Shown piece after piece: positions 39,326-48,445 of a stretch of 64,000 nt of DNA; the stretch's first letter is position 1, and every line of letters begins with the position of its first letter. The stretch is taken from positions 2,294,001 through 2,358,000 of the forward strand of contig NZ_AQXT01000002.1 in the NCBI RefSeq assembly GCF_000376805.1. The letters run 5' to 3'. Origin of the DNA: Henriciella marina DSM 19595. Lineage in GTDB: Bacteria; Pseudomonadota; Alphaproteobacteria; Caulobacterales; Hyphomonadaceae. The translations under genes and the position numbers were made by a program. The notes under the pieces are model-generated. The model was not told where the DNA came from. It was given only the letters and a program-made list of their open reading frames with translations, and searched no databases.

Positions 39326-40156
39326 ATGGAACCGAATTCCGGTCAGCAGACCGCCTTGAAGACCAAACAGGATTATGGGGATGACCCTCTCTCCGTCCGC
39401 GAGACGGACACTTATCAGGGCGAGTATATCGAAGGCTTTGTCGACAAATGGGATTCGCTCATCGACTGGGATTCCCGCGCCGATGGCGAAGGCCGGTTCT
39501 TTGTCGACATCCTGCGCGGGCGCGGCAAACACAGTGTTCTGGATGTTGCCACGGGCACAGGGTTTCACTCCTGCCGCCTGATGGAAGAAGGTTTCGACGT
39601 CACCAGTGTCGATGGCAGCGCCGAGATGCTGATGAAGGCGTTCGAGAATGCCGGGCGGCGCGGCCAGGTCCTGAAGACTTGTCAGGCCGACTGGCGCTGG
39701 CTCAACAAGGACATCAAGGGCAAGTTCGACGCGATCATCTGCCTTGGTAATTCATTCACGCACATCCACGATGAACTCGACCGTCGCAAGGCGCTTGCGG
39801 AGTTCTATGCCGCGCTGAAACATGATGGCATCCTGATCCTCGATCAGCGCAATTACGACCTCCTCCTCAATGAGGAAGCCGCCGCCAAGCCGAAGCACAA
39901 ATACTATTATTGCGGCAAGGATATCGTTGCCGAGCCGGAATATATCGATGAGGGGCTGGCGCGTTTCCGCTACAGCTTCCCGGATGGGTCGACCTATAAT
40001 CTCAACATGTTCCCGCTGCGCAGGCGCTATGTCCAGACTCTGCTGAAGGAAGCAGGCTTCGAGAAAGTCCGCACCTATGGCGACTTCCAGTCGGACTTCG
40101 ATGAGAACGACCCCGATTTCTTCATCCATGTCGCGGAGAAGCGCGATGAGGGCTGA
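39326..40156 (+). CDS. Glycine/sarcosine N-methyltransferase (betaine pathway)
   Basis: A 276-residue SAM-dependent methyltransferase. The SAM motif is VLDVATGTGFHS, with VDGSAEM and ADWRWLN following, and FDAIICLGNSFTH and LILDQRNYD further on. These match the glycine-sarcosine methyltransferases of halophilic betaine producers, which make sarcosine and dimethylglycine from glycine. AGGAGAGG lies just before ATG. The next gene, overlapping by 11 bases, continues the pathway to betaine. Its 407-base A+T-richer leader suggests regulated expression, probably by salinity (inference). Confidence 0.9.
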   Translation: MEPNSGQQTALKTKQDYGDDPLSVRETDTYQGEYIEGFVDKWDSLIDWDSRADGEGRFFVDILRGRGKHSVLDVATGTGFHSCRLMEEGFDVTSVDGSAEMLMKAFENAGRRGQVLKTCQADWRWLNKDIKGKFDAIICLGNSFTHIHDELDRRKALAEFYAALKHDGILILDQRNYDLLLNEEAAAKPKHKYYYCGKDIVAEPEYIDEGLARFRYSFPDGSTYNLNMFPLRRRYVQTLLKEAGFEKVRTYGDFQSDFDENDPDFFIHVAEKRDEG

Positions 40157-40988
40157 ATCGAGAGCAGAAGACGTCGCTGTCGCCGAAGACTATTACGACA
40201 GTGATGACGCCGACCGCTTCTACTTCACTATCTGGGGCGGCGAAGACATCCATGTCGGTCTCTATGAGACGCCTGAAGAGGCAATCGCCCCGGCCAGCCG
40301 GCGAACCGTTGCCACCATGGCAGACATGATGGGCGGGGCTGGCAAGAGCGCACGGATCGTCGATCTTGGCGCCGGTTATGGCGGGTCTGCGCGCTACCTC
40401 GTCAACGAAGCTGGCGCGAAAGAAGTTGTCTGCGTCAACATTTCCGAGACCCAGAACCGCATCAACCGCGACAAGAACAAGGCGGCCGGTCTGGCAGACA
40501 GGATCGACGTGCTGCACGGCTCTTTCGATGACGTGCCCGCAAAGGATGAAGCGTTCGACGTCGTCTGGAGCCAGGACAGCTTTCTGCACGGCGCTGACCG
40601 ACAGCGGATCATCGCCGAATGCGAACGCGTCCTCAAACCGGGTGGGCGGCTGATCTTCACCGACATCCTGCAGACATCCGATGCGCCAGCAGACAAGCTG
40701 CAGCCAATCTATGACCGGATCCATCTCTCCAGCCTCGGCTCGATCGACTTCTATGACGAGGCCGCAGAAAAAGCCGGACTGGTGCCAGGACCCAGGAAGA
40801 TCCTGCCGGACATGCTCGCGACCCATTATGGGCGGGTTCGCGAGGAACTCACCGCTCGCCGCGATGAGCTCAAAGGCGTGGTCTCTGACGATTATGCAGA
40901 CCGGATGATCGCTGGTCTCGGCGCCTGGGTCGATGGCGGCAAGTCGGGCTGGCTGTCCTGGGGCCTCATGACTTACGACAAGCCCTAG
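40146..40988 (+). CDS. Sarcosine/dimethylglycine N-methyltransferase (betaine pathway)
   Basis: A 280-residue SAM-dependent methyltransferase with IVDLGAGYGGSARYL as motif I and VWSQDSFLHGADR as the post-motif region. It completes glycine betaine synthesis from sarcosine or dimethylglycine. The ATG at 40146 overlaps the previous gene by 11 bases; a longer frame exists but its N-terminal part is not conserved in character. Both enzymes together need three SAM per betaine. Followed by a clear terminator. Confidence 0.9.
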   Translation: MRAESRAEDVAVAEDYYDSDDADRFYFTIWGGEDIHVGLYETPEEAIAPASRRTVATMADMMGGAGKSARIVDLGAGYGGSARYLVNEAGAKEVVCVNISETQNRINRDKNKAAGLADRIDVLHGSFDDVPAKDEAFDVVWSQDSFLHGADRQRIIAECERVLKPGGRLIFTDILQTSDAPADKLQPIYDRIHLSSLGSIDFYDEAAEKAGLVPGPRKILPDMLATHYGRVREELTARRDELKGVVSDDYADRMIAGLGAWVDGGKSGWLSWGLMTYDKP

Positions 40989-41013
40989 GCGTTCTGGGAC
41001 TGAAAACTGGATT

Positions 41014-41047
41014 AAGGCCGCCAGCGTTTCGCTCAGGCGGCCTTTTT
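41014..41047 (+). terminator. Intrinsic terminator after the betaine genes
   Basis: The stem AAGGCCGCC/GGCGGCCTT with a 13-base loop is followed by TTT, 25 bases after the second methyltransferase stop. The convergent gene on the other strand ends 12 bases beyond. Confidence 0.8.
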
Positions 41048-41058
41048 AATTTCGCCGG

Positions 41059-41661
41059 CTAATTGATGACGACACTTTCCTGGACGATGCGCCTGCGTGC
41101 CCGTCCCCAGCGGAATTGTTCAGTATACCGCCCAAGGCCCGATGATTTCAGCTTTCCATCTTCGAGATGCAGCCGGAACCCGCGACGGGCGGCCACGGCT
41201 TTGCGGCTGGCCCCGTGGATCCCGATAATGATGATGTAGAGGTCGAGCTCACCAAATTTCTCTAGCAAATTGGACGGCAGTTCGCTTTGCGTCGCCTCAA
41301 CTCGCTCCAGAAGCTTCTCGAAGGGGCCGAGGTCCAGGCTCTGACCATCTGCGAGGGGGCGCTGGAAAGATGTCTCATGATTGTCAGCCGTCGGCTCGGT
41401 CACATCCCCGCGATACAGCTTTCCGTCCACCCTCACCGCGGCAGCGATATTCTGAATGTGAAACCGGCCTTCACTCATATTGGAGATGAAGGCTGTCGGC
41501 TTGTCATTCGGGCTGACCGAGCTGGACACAATAAGGCTGGACCGGCGCTGACGCATGAAGCTGATCAACAGGAGGTGAAGATAGGTCACCCAGACCAGCA
41601 CCATGATCACGTTCGCCACGGCGCTTATCGCTGATGCATTCTGGCTGATGAATTCGAACAT
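41059..41661 (-). CDS. Single-helix membrane protein of unknown function
   Basis: A 200-residue protein with one N-terminal transmembrane helix (ANVIMVLVWVTYLHLLLI) and a soluble C-terminal domain that alternates strand-like segments, for example FISNMSEGRFHIQN and FGELDLYIIIIGIHG. No family is recognised. It lies 51 bases downstream of the cyclic-di-GMP gene on the same strand, so may be part of that signalling unit, which is inference from position only. Confidence 0.7.
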   Translation of the reverse strand: MFEFISQNASAISAVANVIMVLVWVTYLHLLLISFMRQRRSSLIVSSSVSPNDKPTAFISNMSEGRFHIQNIAAAVRVDGKLYRGDVTEPTADNHETSFQRPLADGQSLDLGPFEKLLERVEATQSELPSNLLEKFGELDLYIIIIGIHGASRKAVAARRGFRLHLEDGKLKSSGLGRYTEQFRWGRARRRIVQESVVIN

Positions 41662-41712
41662 GGGCGCGCAAACGCATGGGCCCGCGCAGAAGTTGCACCG
41701 CGAAAGCTTCTG

Positions 41713-43497
41713 TCAGCCTGCCAGCTGGCTCAGGGCGGCGCCGCTGTCGGCCGGGGCCTTTCCGGGCGCCCCGGTTTTCAGCCACTCGGTCATGTCTGCC
41801 CCGTTCAATGGTCTGGCAAAGAAATAGCCTTGCATTTGCGGGCATCCAGCCCCTTCGATGAAGGCGCTTTGCGAGGCCGTTTCGACGCCTTCTGCAACCA
41901 TTGTGAGGTCAAGCGCCCGGCCGAGCTGAACAAGGGAGATAACGAGGTCGAGCACCTTGTCCTCGTTCTCGATGCCGGAAACCAGTGATTTGTCGATCTT
42001 CAGCTTATCGAGCGGCATGTCGAGAAGCGCGCGTAGGTTTGAATAGCCGGTGCCATAATCGTCGAGCGCGATCTGGACGCCCTCCTCGCGCAGCCGGTTC
42101 AGGTTACGGCGCGCGGAGCTGACGTCTTCGACAAGCGAGGATTCGAGGATTTCGAGACAGATAGCGGATGGCGGGAGGCCCGAGGCTGCGATCTCGCGCA
42201 GGAACTCCGTCGCATATCCTGGCGTGACGACGTCCATCGGTGAGGCATTGAAGGAGACAAATTCGATCTCGCCTGCCTCGATCCAGGGCTTTGCGATTTG
42301 CGCAGCCTTCTTGAAGACAAGACGGTCCAGGTTGCCGACGTGGCCCATATCAGTGGCTGCAGCGACAAAATCCTCGGGGCTGACGTAACCAAGCTCGCTG
42401 TCATGCCAACGCGCCAATACTTCGACGCCGATCGCCCGGCGCGTATCGCTGGAGACAATGGGCTGGAACACAGGCGTAATCAGTGCCTGCTCAAGCGCAT
42501 GGGGAAGCTTTTCCTCGATCTTCAGGCGTCGCTGATAGGCGCTTAGAGTATCCTCGTCGAAGAATTGAGATGCAGCGCGGCCACTGCGTTTGCCCGCAAA
42601 CAGGGCAAGGTCGGCGCGGCTGAGAAGTTCTGAAGGCATGGTCGCATCCTTGGGATAGATGCATACCCCGACTGAGCCGGACAGCTTGATTTCCCGGTCC
42701 CCGGACGTGGTCGGTCGAAACACAATCTGCCGGAGGCGTTCAATCCGTTCGCTAAAGGCGTCGCCAATATCATCAAGGTCCTCGGTGATGACTGCAAATT
42801 CATCGCCCCCGATCCGGCCGACACTCTGAATGCCGGGGAGGGATGCCAGTCTTTTCCCGACCGTTTTCAGAACGGCATCGCCAACCGAGTGGCCAAACCT
42901 GTCATTGATACGCTTGAAGTAATCGAGATCGACGAACGCAAACCCGAATGCTTTGCCTTCTCTTTCAGCCTCCTTGACGCGGCGCTCCAGATCGACTTCG
43001 AGGCCGCGGCGGTTACGCAGGCCCGTCGCGGCATCAGTCTGCGCAATTTTCAGAGCGCTCGCCTTGTCACTCAACGCTTCTTCGAGGCGTCTCTGAAGTG
43101 CCGTCATCTGGGGCTGCATACCGCCAAATGGGGGTAGTGATGCCGCTTTCTGGCCGTCCCTTTTCTCGATATGGATAAAATCCATCACGATGCCGAGCAG
43201 ACCCCTCGATCCATCTTCGAAAGTGAAGGGGACCTTCTTGGTAAGAGCGAACTGATTGTCGCCGATCTGCTCTTCATTCAGGCTTTCTTCGCCAGCAAGA
43301 ACAGCATCATCCTCCCGCCAGAAAACCGCCACCTGCTCTTCGTCGAAGATATGACTGTCATCCTTACCAATAATATCGTCGCAACCGATCAGTTTCTTGA
43401 AAGCCACATTGCCGTATACCCAGCGGTGCGCGTAATCCTTGACGAAGACCGCGTAAGGAATGGCGTCCAGGACGCTCGACAAATACGGCGTGATCAT
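41713..43497 (-). CDS. PAS-GGDEF-EAL cyclic-di-GMP signalling protein
   Basis: A 594-residue protein: a PAS-like sensor (about residues 1-115), a GGDEF cyclase domain with intact GGDEF at 230-234 and no RxxD inhibitory site at the expected place (residues read P and Q), and an EAL domain at about 330-575. The EAL motif reads EVL (359-361) with the Glu kept. DDYGTGYSNL, KIDKSLV and VAEGVET follow, so hydrolysis of c-di-GMP seems possible. It could make or degrade c-di-GMP depending on signal. No transmembrane segment. Five bases after the GAF gene. Confidence 0.93.
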   Translation of the reverse strand: MITPYLSSVLDAIPYAVFVKDYAHRWVYGNVAFKKLIGCDDIIGKDDSHIFDEEQVAVFWREDDAVLAGEESLNEEQIGDNQFALTKKVPFTFEDGSRGLLGIVMDFIHIEKRDGQKAASLPPFGGMQPQMTALQRRLEEALSDKASALKIAQTDAATGLRNRRGLEVDLERRVKEAEREGKAFGFAFVDLDYFKRINDRFGHSVGDAVLKTVGKRLASLPGIQSVGRIGGDEFAVITEDLDDIGDAFSERIERLRQIVFRPTTSGDREIKLSGSVGVCIYPKDATMPSELLSRADLALFAGKRSGRAASQFFDEDTLSAYQRRLKIEEKLPHALEQALITPVFQPIVSSDTRRAIGVEVLARWHDSELGYVSPEDFVAAATDMGHVGNLDRLVFKKAAQIAKPWIEAGEIEFVSFNASPMDVVTPGYATEFLREIAASGLPPSAICLEILESSLVEDVSSARRNLNRLREEGVQIALDDYGTGYSNLRALLDMPLDKLKIDKSLVSGIENEDKVLDLVISLVQLGRALDLTMVAEGVETASQSAFIEGAGCPQMQGYFFARPLNGADMTEWLKTGAPGKAPADSGAALSQLAG

Positions 43498-43502
43498 TTT
43501 CT

Positions 43503-44042
43503 CTATGACACCGGCTGAAGGGGATCACGAAAAGCCATACGCGCGTTCAGTTTGATCTGGCGCCGGACAAGCTTGGCCATTCTTGCCAGTTCAGATTGCT
43601 GAATTGGCGACAGCGTTCTGGGATTGTCATCGATAATACAGAACGTACCGACATTATGCCCGTCTACGGTAATCGGGGCACCAGCGTAAAACCGGATGAA
43701 AGGCGCTCCCGTCACCATCGCGTGATCCATGAACCGGGGGTCCTTCTGGGCGTCTTCGACGACAAATACCCCGTCGGTCTGAATGGCATAGGAACAGAAG
43801 GAATTTGCCCTGTCCGATTCACAGGCGTCGATCCCGACAGTGGACTTGAACCATTGCCTGTTCGCATCAACCAGCGACACCAGAACGATAGGCACCTTGA
43901 AATGACGCGCCGCAGCGCGGCTAATCGCGTCAAACGTCTTGTCTGGGGCAGTATCCAGGATCTGGAGACGGCGCAAACAACGAAGGCGCGCTGCTTCGCG
44001 ACCTGACGGCTCAACATTGCCCAGAGGTTCTACCTTATGCAT
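43503..44042 (-). CDS. GAF-domain protein
   Basis: A 179-residue protein with one GAF domain: the opening RLRCLRRLQILDTAP, FKVPIVLVSLVDANRQWFKS, and SFCSYAIQTDGVFVVEDA, a common cytosolic signal-sensing form. The ATG at 44042 was chosen because the GAF opening lies about 20 residues later and earlier in-frame codons cross into unrelated sequence. It precedes the PAS-GGDEF-EAL gene by 5 bases and may modulate it; this pairing is an inference. Confidence 0.85.
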   Translation of the reverse strand: MHKVEPLGNVEPSGREAARLRCLRRLQILDTAPDKTFDAISRAAARHFKVPIVLVSLVDANRQWFKSTVGIDACESDRANSFCSYAIQTDGVFVVEDAQKDPRFMDHAMVTGAPFIRFYAGAPITVDGHNVGTFCIIDDNPRTLSPIQQSELARMAKLVRRQIKLNARMAFRDPLQPVS

Positions 44043-44182
44043 CCAATGACGATTACCGGCATCCGGTAAACGTCCGGTTGATGCATGCCACCCAATTGCA
44101 CGCGCCCTGCAAAACTCGGACACACCGTAAATGATCCATCGCTGACAGGAGCTGGGGCGTCGCTGTGTCCTTATCGTGGGAA

Positions 44183-44272
44183 TGGCGGTGAGACAGGGAT
44201 TCGAACCCTGGAGACTATTGCTAGCCTACACACTTTCCAGGCGTGCGCCTTCGACCACTCGGCCACCTCACC
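44183..44272 (-). tRNA. tRNA-Ser (anticodon GGA)
   Basis: The minus strand folds as a long-variable-arm serine tRNA: acceptor GGTGAGG paired with TCTCACC (last pair G-U), the D-arm GGCCGAGTGGTCGAAGGC, the anticodon loop CTGGAAA with anticodon GGA, a long variable arm, and T-arm GGTTCGAATCC. The encoded 3' end is GCCA. It lies between the GAF gene and msrA. No integrase or repeat suggests insertion here. Confidence 0.95.
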
Positions 44273-44283
44273 GTAAGGGCGCG

Positions 44284-44313
44284 TCTATAGAGGATTGAGG
44301 CGGGCAACCGCAA
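44284..44313 (-). promoter_or_regulatory. Promoter candidate for tRNA-Ser
   Basis: On the minus strand, TTGCGG (44313-44308) and TATAGA (44289-44284) are separated by 18 bases, and the expected start falls a few bases before the tRNA 5' end at 44272. Confidence 0.4.
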
Positions 44314-44380
44314 GCCCGCGATTGTTTCCCCGCTGCTGAAACACCATATTCAGCTGAGAGAAACCGAAAGGACGACCCCC

Positions 44381-45034
44381 ATGTTCTTTACCAAAAAACC
44401 CGCCAAGCTTCCAGCAGAAGGCGAGGCCCTTCCCGGCCGGGAGCAACCCATCGCAACCTCCAGCCTTCATTTCGTCAATGGCAACGATATGACGGCCCCC
44501 ATCCCTGATGGCTTTGAAGAGATTGTCTTCGGCATGGGCTGTTTCTGGGGCGTTGAGCGTATCTTCTGGCAGATGGACGGCGTCTGGGTCACGCAGGCTG
44601 GCTATGCTGGCGGCGAGACACGTAACCCGACCTATGAAGAGACCTGCTCAGGCCTGACCGGGCACACCGAAGTCGTGCGCGTCGTGTACGACCCTTCGAA
44701 AGTGACCGCGACCGACCTCATCCGCGCCTTCTGGGAAGGCCATGACCCGACGCAGGGCATGCGCCAAGGCAATGATGTCGGCACGCAGTACCGCTCTGCC
44801 ATCTTCACCACGACCGAAGAGCAGGAGAAGATCGCGGCGTCCACGCGCGATATCTTCCAGAAGGCCCTTAACGACAGCGGCCGCGGCAATATTACCACAG
44901 AGATCCGCCCCCTCGACGAGTTCTACCACGCCGAGGACTATCACCAGCAATATCTCGCCAAGAACCCAAACGGGTATTGCGGGATTGGCGGCACGGGCGT
45001 CTCCTGTCCCATGCCAACAGGTGTCAGCGCCTGA
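44381..45034 (+). CDS. msrA: Peptide methionine sulfoxide reductase MsrA (cytoplasmic)
   Basis: A 217-residue MsrA with the active site GCFWG at Cys54, GYAGG, YDP and the [16 protein letters not shown] resolving region. It lacks a signal peptide. The N-terminal extension with ALPGREQPI resembles the E. coli-type long MsrA. It repairs S-methionine sulfoxide with electrons from thioredoxin. A second, periplasmic MsrA lies at 61485; no MsrB is in the window. Confidence 0.95.
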   Translation: MFFTKKPAKLPAEGEALPGREQPIATSSLHFVNGNDMTAPIPDGFEEIVFGMGCFWGVERIFWQMDGVWVTQAGYAGGETRNPTYEETCSGLTGHTEVVRVVYDPSKVTATDLIRAFWEGHDPTQGMRQGNDVGTQYRSAIFTTTEEQEKIAASTRDIFQKALNDSGRGNITTEIRPLDEFYHAEDYHQQYLAKNPNGYCGIGGTGVSCPMPTGVSA

Positions 45035-45055
45035 GGCTTTTGCTAAGCGGGTCGC

Positions 45056-45898
45056 GTGACTGATTTCGTGACCCGCTTTGCGCCCTCTCCCACAGGCTTT
45101 CTGCATCTTGGCCATGCCGCGTCTGCGTTCCATGTCTGGGACGCAGCCAGGCGCGCGGGCGGTAAGGTGCTTTTGCGCATAGAGGACATCGACCAGACCC
45201 GCTGCCGGGCTGAGTACACTGCCGCCATCTATGATGATCTTGCCTGGCTTGGCTTTGAGTGGGCCACGCCACGCGTTCAATCCGAGCATTTTGACGAGTA
45301 CGCGACCGTCGTTGACCGGCTCAGCGATCTTGGCCTCACGTATAGATGCTTTCGCACCCGCCGTGAGATCGCAGCAGAAGTCGAAGCCGCCGGCCTTTCG
45401 CCAGAAACACCTTTTACCGGTACGCCATTGCCCGCAGAGCTAGAGGCCAAACGCGTTGCCCAGGGCGCACCCTTCGCCTGGCGGCTCTCGCTCGAGAAGT
45501 GCCGCGCCTATCTTGGCGCTGATTATGACCGGTTGAGCTTTGAAACGCTCGGGCTCGATGGGACAAGAAGCGAGACCAAGGCCCAACCAGATCTTCACGG
45601 CGATATCAATCTGACACGGAAAGACGCGCCGACCGCCTATCATGTCGCCTGCCCGCATGATGATGCGCTGCAAGGCATCACCCATGTCATTCGCGGCACC
45701 GACCTCGAGGACGCCGCGCATATTCATGTCCTGCTGCAAAGACTGATGGGCTGGCCGACGCCGGTCTATACACATCATCCGCTGGTCATAGGCCCGGATG
45801 GTAAACGCCTCGCCAAACGCTTTGCCTCAAAAAGCCTTGCGAGCCTCCGCCAAGAAGGGCTAACGCCGCAGGATGTGAAACGGCTGGCTGGCGTCTGA
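45056..45898 (+). CDS. gluQ: Glutamyl-Q tRNA(Asp) synthetase
   Basis: A 280-residue short glutamyl-tRNA-synthetase paralogue without the anticodon-binding domain. It shows RFAPSPTGFLHLGHA at the N-terminus, RIEDID after it, and LAKR as the KMSKS-like loop. It attaches glutamate to queuosine in tRNA(Asp). The GTG at 45056 was taken as the start because MTDFVTRFAPSPTG follows directly. The gene is 21 bases after msrA on the same strand. Confidence 0.93.
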   Translation: MTDFVTRFAPSPTGFLHLGHAASAFHVWDAARRAGGKVLLRIEDIDQTRCRAEYTAAIYDDLAWLGFEWATPRVQSEHFDEYATVVDRLSDLGLTYRCFRTRREIAAEVEAAGLSPETPFTGTPLPAELEAKRVAQGAPFAWRLSLEKCRAYLGADYDRLSFETLGLDGTRSETKAQPDLHGDINLTRKDAPTAYHVACPHDDALQGITHVIRGTDLEDAAHIHVLLQRLMGWPTPVYTHHPLVIGPDGKRLAKRFASKSLASLRQEGLTPQDVKRLAGV

Positions 45899-45908
45899 GG
45901 TAGATTGA

Positions 45909-46820
45909 ATGAATGAGACCGCAGAAAGCCGCCCGTGGCTCGGGCCACTCCTGCTGTTGATGGGCGGGCTTTGTATTGGCCTCGCGCCGATCGGTCTGCG
46001 TATGGGCCTCGACACGATGGGGCCGCAGGCAATCGCCTTCTGGCGCTACACATTCGCCATTCCCGTCCTGTTTGTCCTGCTGATTGGTATCGAGCGGCGC
46101 CTGCCAAAGCGGATCAACACCTATATCGTTCTGGCGGGCACGCTCTTTGCGCTGGATATCGCGCTCTGGCACTGGGCGCTGACGCTGACGACGGTCGCCA
46201 ATGCAACCTTTATCGTAAACATGGGCAATGTCTGCGTCGGCTTCGTTGCCTGGCTGGTGCTGAAGGAACGCCCCAAGCCCATCTGGTTTGTCGCGGTGGC
46301 CGTCGCCGTTGCTGGCGCCGCCGCCCTCTCGCAGGGCGGCGGGTCTGATGGACAGGCCGACATTCGCGGCGACCTCATGGCCGTTGGCGCGGCGATTATG
46401 GTCGCAGGCTACATGCTGTTCTCGAAAATGGCGCGCAGCAAGCTCGGCGCAATGGACGTCATCTTCTGGCTGACCGTCGTCGAAGCGGGGGTGGCGGCGC
46501 TTGTTGTGCTCGCCTCCGGCGAATCATTCATCCCCGAAACGCCGCAAGGCTTTGCCGCGCCGCTATTCCTGGCATTCGTCGCTCAGGTCGGCGGGCAGGG
46601 TCTCATCATTGCGGGCCTCGGGCGCACCCCTGCAGCCGTTGCCGGCATTATCGTTCTGATCCAGCCGGTCTTTGCCGCCGGACTTTCCTGGCAATTGTTC
46701 GGCGAGTCGCTGACCGTCTTGCAAGGCGGCGGCGCGGCGCTCATCCTGCTCGGCATCTGGTTGTCGCAGGGCGGGGTAAAACGCCGGCGCCAGAATGCGG
46801 CAAAACCGTCACAAGCCTGA
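45909..46820 (+). CDS. EamA/DMT-family transporter
   Basis: A 303-residue membrane protein of ten predicted helices in two homologous EamA halves, with GNVCVGFVAWLVLKERP as the end-of-half-1 signature and IIVLIQPVFAAGLSWQLFGE in half 2. Members export metabolites such as amino acids; the substrate is not predictable here. It begins 10 bases after gluQ, probably in the same transcript. Confidence 0.9.
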   Translation: MNETAESRPWLGPLLLLMGGLCIGLAPIGLRMGLDTMGPQAIAFWRYTFAIPVLFVLLIGIERRLPKRINTYIVLAGTLFALDIALWHWALTLTTVANATFIVNMGNVCVGFVAWLVLKERPKPIWFVAVAVAVAGAAALSQGGGSDGQADIRGDLMAVGAAIMVAGYMLFSKMARSKLGAMDVIFWLTVVEAGVAALVVLASGESFIPETPQGFAAPLFLAFVAQVGGQGLIIAGLGRTPAAVAGIIVLIQPVFAAGLSWQLFGESLTVLQGGGAALILLGIWLSQGGVKRRRQNAAKPSQA

Positions 46821-46855
46821 GCTAGAACACGCCCCTGAACAGGAGACCTTTCGCG

Positions 46856-48445
46856 ATGACCAAGACCCTCTCTCCCAGCATACGCCCTCTGCTACTCGGC
46901 ATGACGAGTGCGCTCGTTCTTGCCGCGTGCGCGGCCGCGCCGACGGAGCAGGACATTGCGGTCGCGCCAGCCGCGCCAATAGCGACCCAGCCGGCCGCTG
47001 TCCGCAACGTTGGCACAGTTCCCCAGCAGGCAGGCGATGACTATTACGTGGCCGCCTCCAGCGCGGTGAAGGCCCGTGCGGGAGAGAATTTTGTGCCACG
47101 CGCGAAGAATGTCATTCTCTTCGTCGGCGACGGCATGGGCGTTTCGACGGTGACTGCGGGCCGCATCTATGCTGGCCAGCAGACGGGTGTGGACGGCGAA
47201 AGCTACCGGCTCGCCATGGAGGGGCTGCCCTATTCGGCCTTCTCGAAGACCTACAGCCATGACGCGCAGGTGCCAGACAGCGCCGCCACAGCGACGGCGA
47301 TGGTGTCCGGCATCAAGACGCTTTCCCGCACGCTCGGCCTTCGCTCCGGCATTGCCTATGGCAATTGCGCGTCTGTCGCCGGGCAAAGCACCGATTCGCT
47401 GTTCGAGATCGCAGAGAATGCAGGCCTTGCCACGGGCATCGTCTCAACCGCCCGGATTACGCATGCGACGCCGGCCTCGGCCTATGCTGAGAGCGCGGAC
47501 CGCAACTGGGAAGACGACACCGAGATTGGCGGCAGCGACTGCGCCGACATTGCACGCCAGCTTGTTGAATGGGACGCAGGAGACGGGTTTGAAGTCGTTC
47601 TGGGCGGTGGGCGCGGCGCCTTCTTCCCGGCCTCGGCCATCGACCCTGAGACCGATGGACCCGCGGGGCGCAGACTTGACGAAGCTGACCTGACAAAAGT
47701 CTGGACGGGCCTTTCGCAAGACCATGTCTATGTCACCGATCAGGCCGGTTTCGACGCGGTTGATTTTGCCAGCGATACGCGCGTGCTTGGCCTCTTCGAG
47801 CAATCTCACATGCAGTATGAACTCGACCGCGCCGACGACCCTGCGGGCGAACCCTCGATCGCTGAACTGACAGAGGCCGCAATTACCCGTCTGTCGCAAG
47901 AGGAAGATGGCTACGTCCTCATGGTCGAAGGTGGGCGCATCGACCACGCCCATCACGGCGTTAACGCAGCGCGCGCGCTGGGCGATACGGCAGCACTCGA
48001 TGAGGCTGTTCAGACAGCGCTTGAGCTGACCGATCCGAGCGAGACACTCATCATCGTGACAGCCGACCACTCCCATACGATGACCATCGCGGGCTATCCG
48101 GTGCGCGGCAACCCGATCCTCGGCAAGGTTGCCTATGGGCCGGGCGGTGTCGCGCGCGCCGAAGACGGCAAGCCCTACACGACGCTTGGCTATGCCAATG
48201 GCGAGACAGGGTGTGCGCCGGGCGAGGAAGACTGCGCGCGCGAAGACCTCACCGATGTCGACACGACGGACAAGGACTTCCAGCAGCAATCGCTGGTCTT
48301 CTCAGGCTCCGAGACACATGCGGGCGAAGACGTTCCTGTCTATGCCAGTGGGCCGGGCGCAGAGCTTTTCCGCGGCACGATCGAGCAGCATGAGATCTTT
48401 CATGTCATGGGGCTGTCGAGCGGCCTCGTCGCCTACGAAGACTGA
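46856..48445 (+). CDS. Alkaline phosphatase, predicted lipoprotein
   Basis: A 529-residue alkaline phosphatase superfamily enzyme. The metal-binding Asp is in ILFVGDGMGV, the nucleophile Ser in VPDSAATATAM, and later metal ligands in GGRIDHAHHG and TADHSHTM. The N-terminal signal ends in the lipobox LVLAAC, so it is probably lipid-anchored. A Cys pair in GNCASV and TGCAPGEEDCARE fits periplasmic disulfides. It releases phosphate from organic esters; I see no Pho box. Confidence 0.92.
   Translation: MTKTLSPSIRPLLLGMTSALVLAACAAAPTEQDIAVAPAAPIATQPAAVRNVGTVPQQAGDDYYVAASSAVKARAGENFVPRAKNVILFVGDGMGVSTVTAGRIYAGQQTGVDGESYRLAMEGLPYSAFSKTYSHDAQVPDSAATATAMVSGIKTLSRTLGLRSGIAYGNCASVAGQSTDSLFEIAENAGLATGIVSTARITHATPASAYAESADRNWEDDTEIGGSDCADIARQLVEWDAGDGFEVVLGGGRGAFFPASAIDPETDGPAGRRLDEADLTKVWTGLSQDHVYVTDQAGFDAVDFASDTRVLGLFEQSHMQYELDRADDPAGEPSIAELTEAAITRLSQEEDGYVLMVEGGRIDHAHHGVNAARALGDTAALDEAVQTALELTDPSETLIIVTADHSHTMTIAGYPVRGNPILGKVAYGPGGVARAEDGKPYTTLGYANGETGCAPGEEDCAREDLTDVDTTDKDFQQQSLVFSGSETHAGEDVPVYASGPGAELFRGTIEQHEIFHVMGLSSGLVAYED

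Noticed and set aside
44183..44272. tRNA-Ser as an integration site
   Set aside because: No integrase and no repeated tRNA 3' end nearby; the genes on both sides are housekeeping.
44085..44276. Short + strand frame containing GETGIRTLE
   Set aside because: It is the familiar false protein produced by translating a tRNA-Ser gene antisense.
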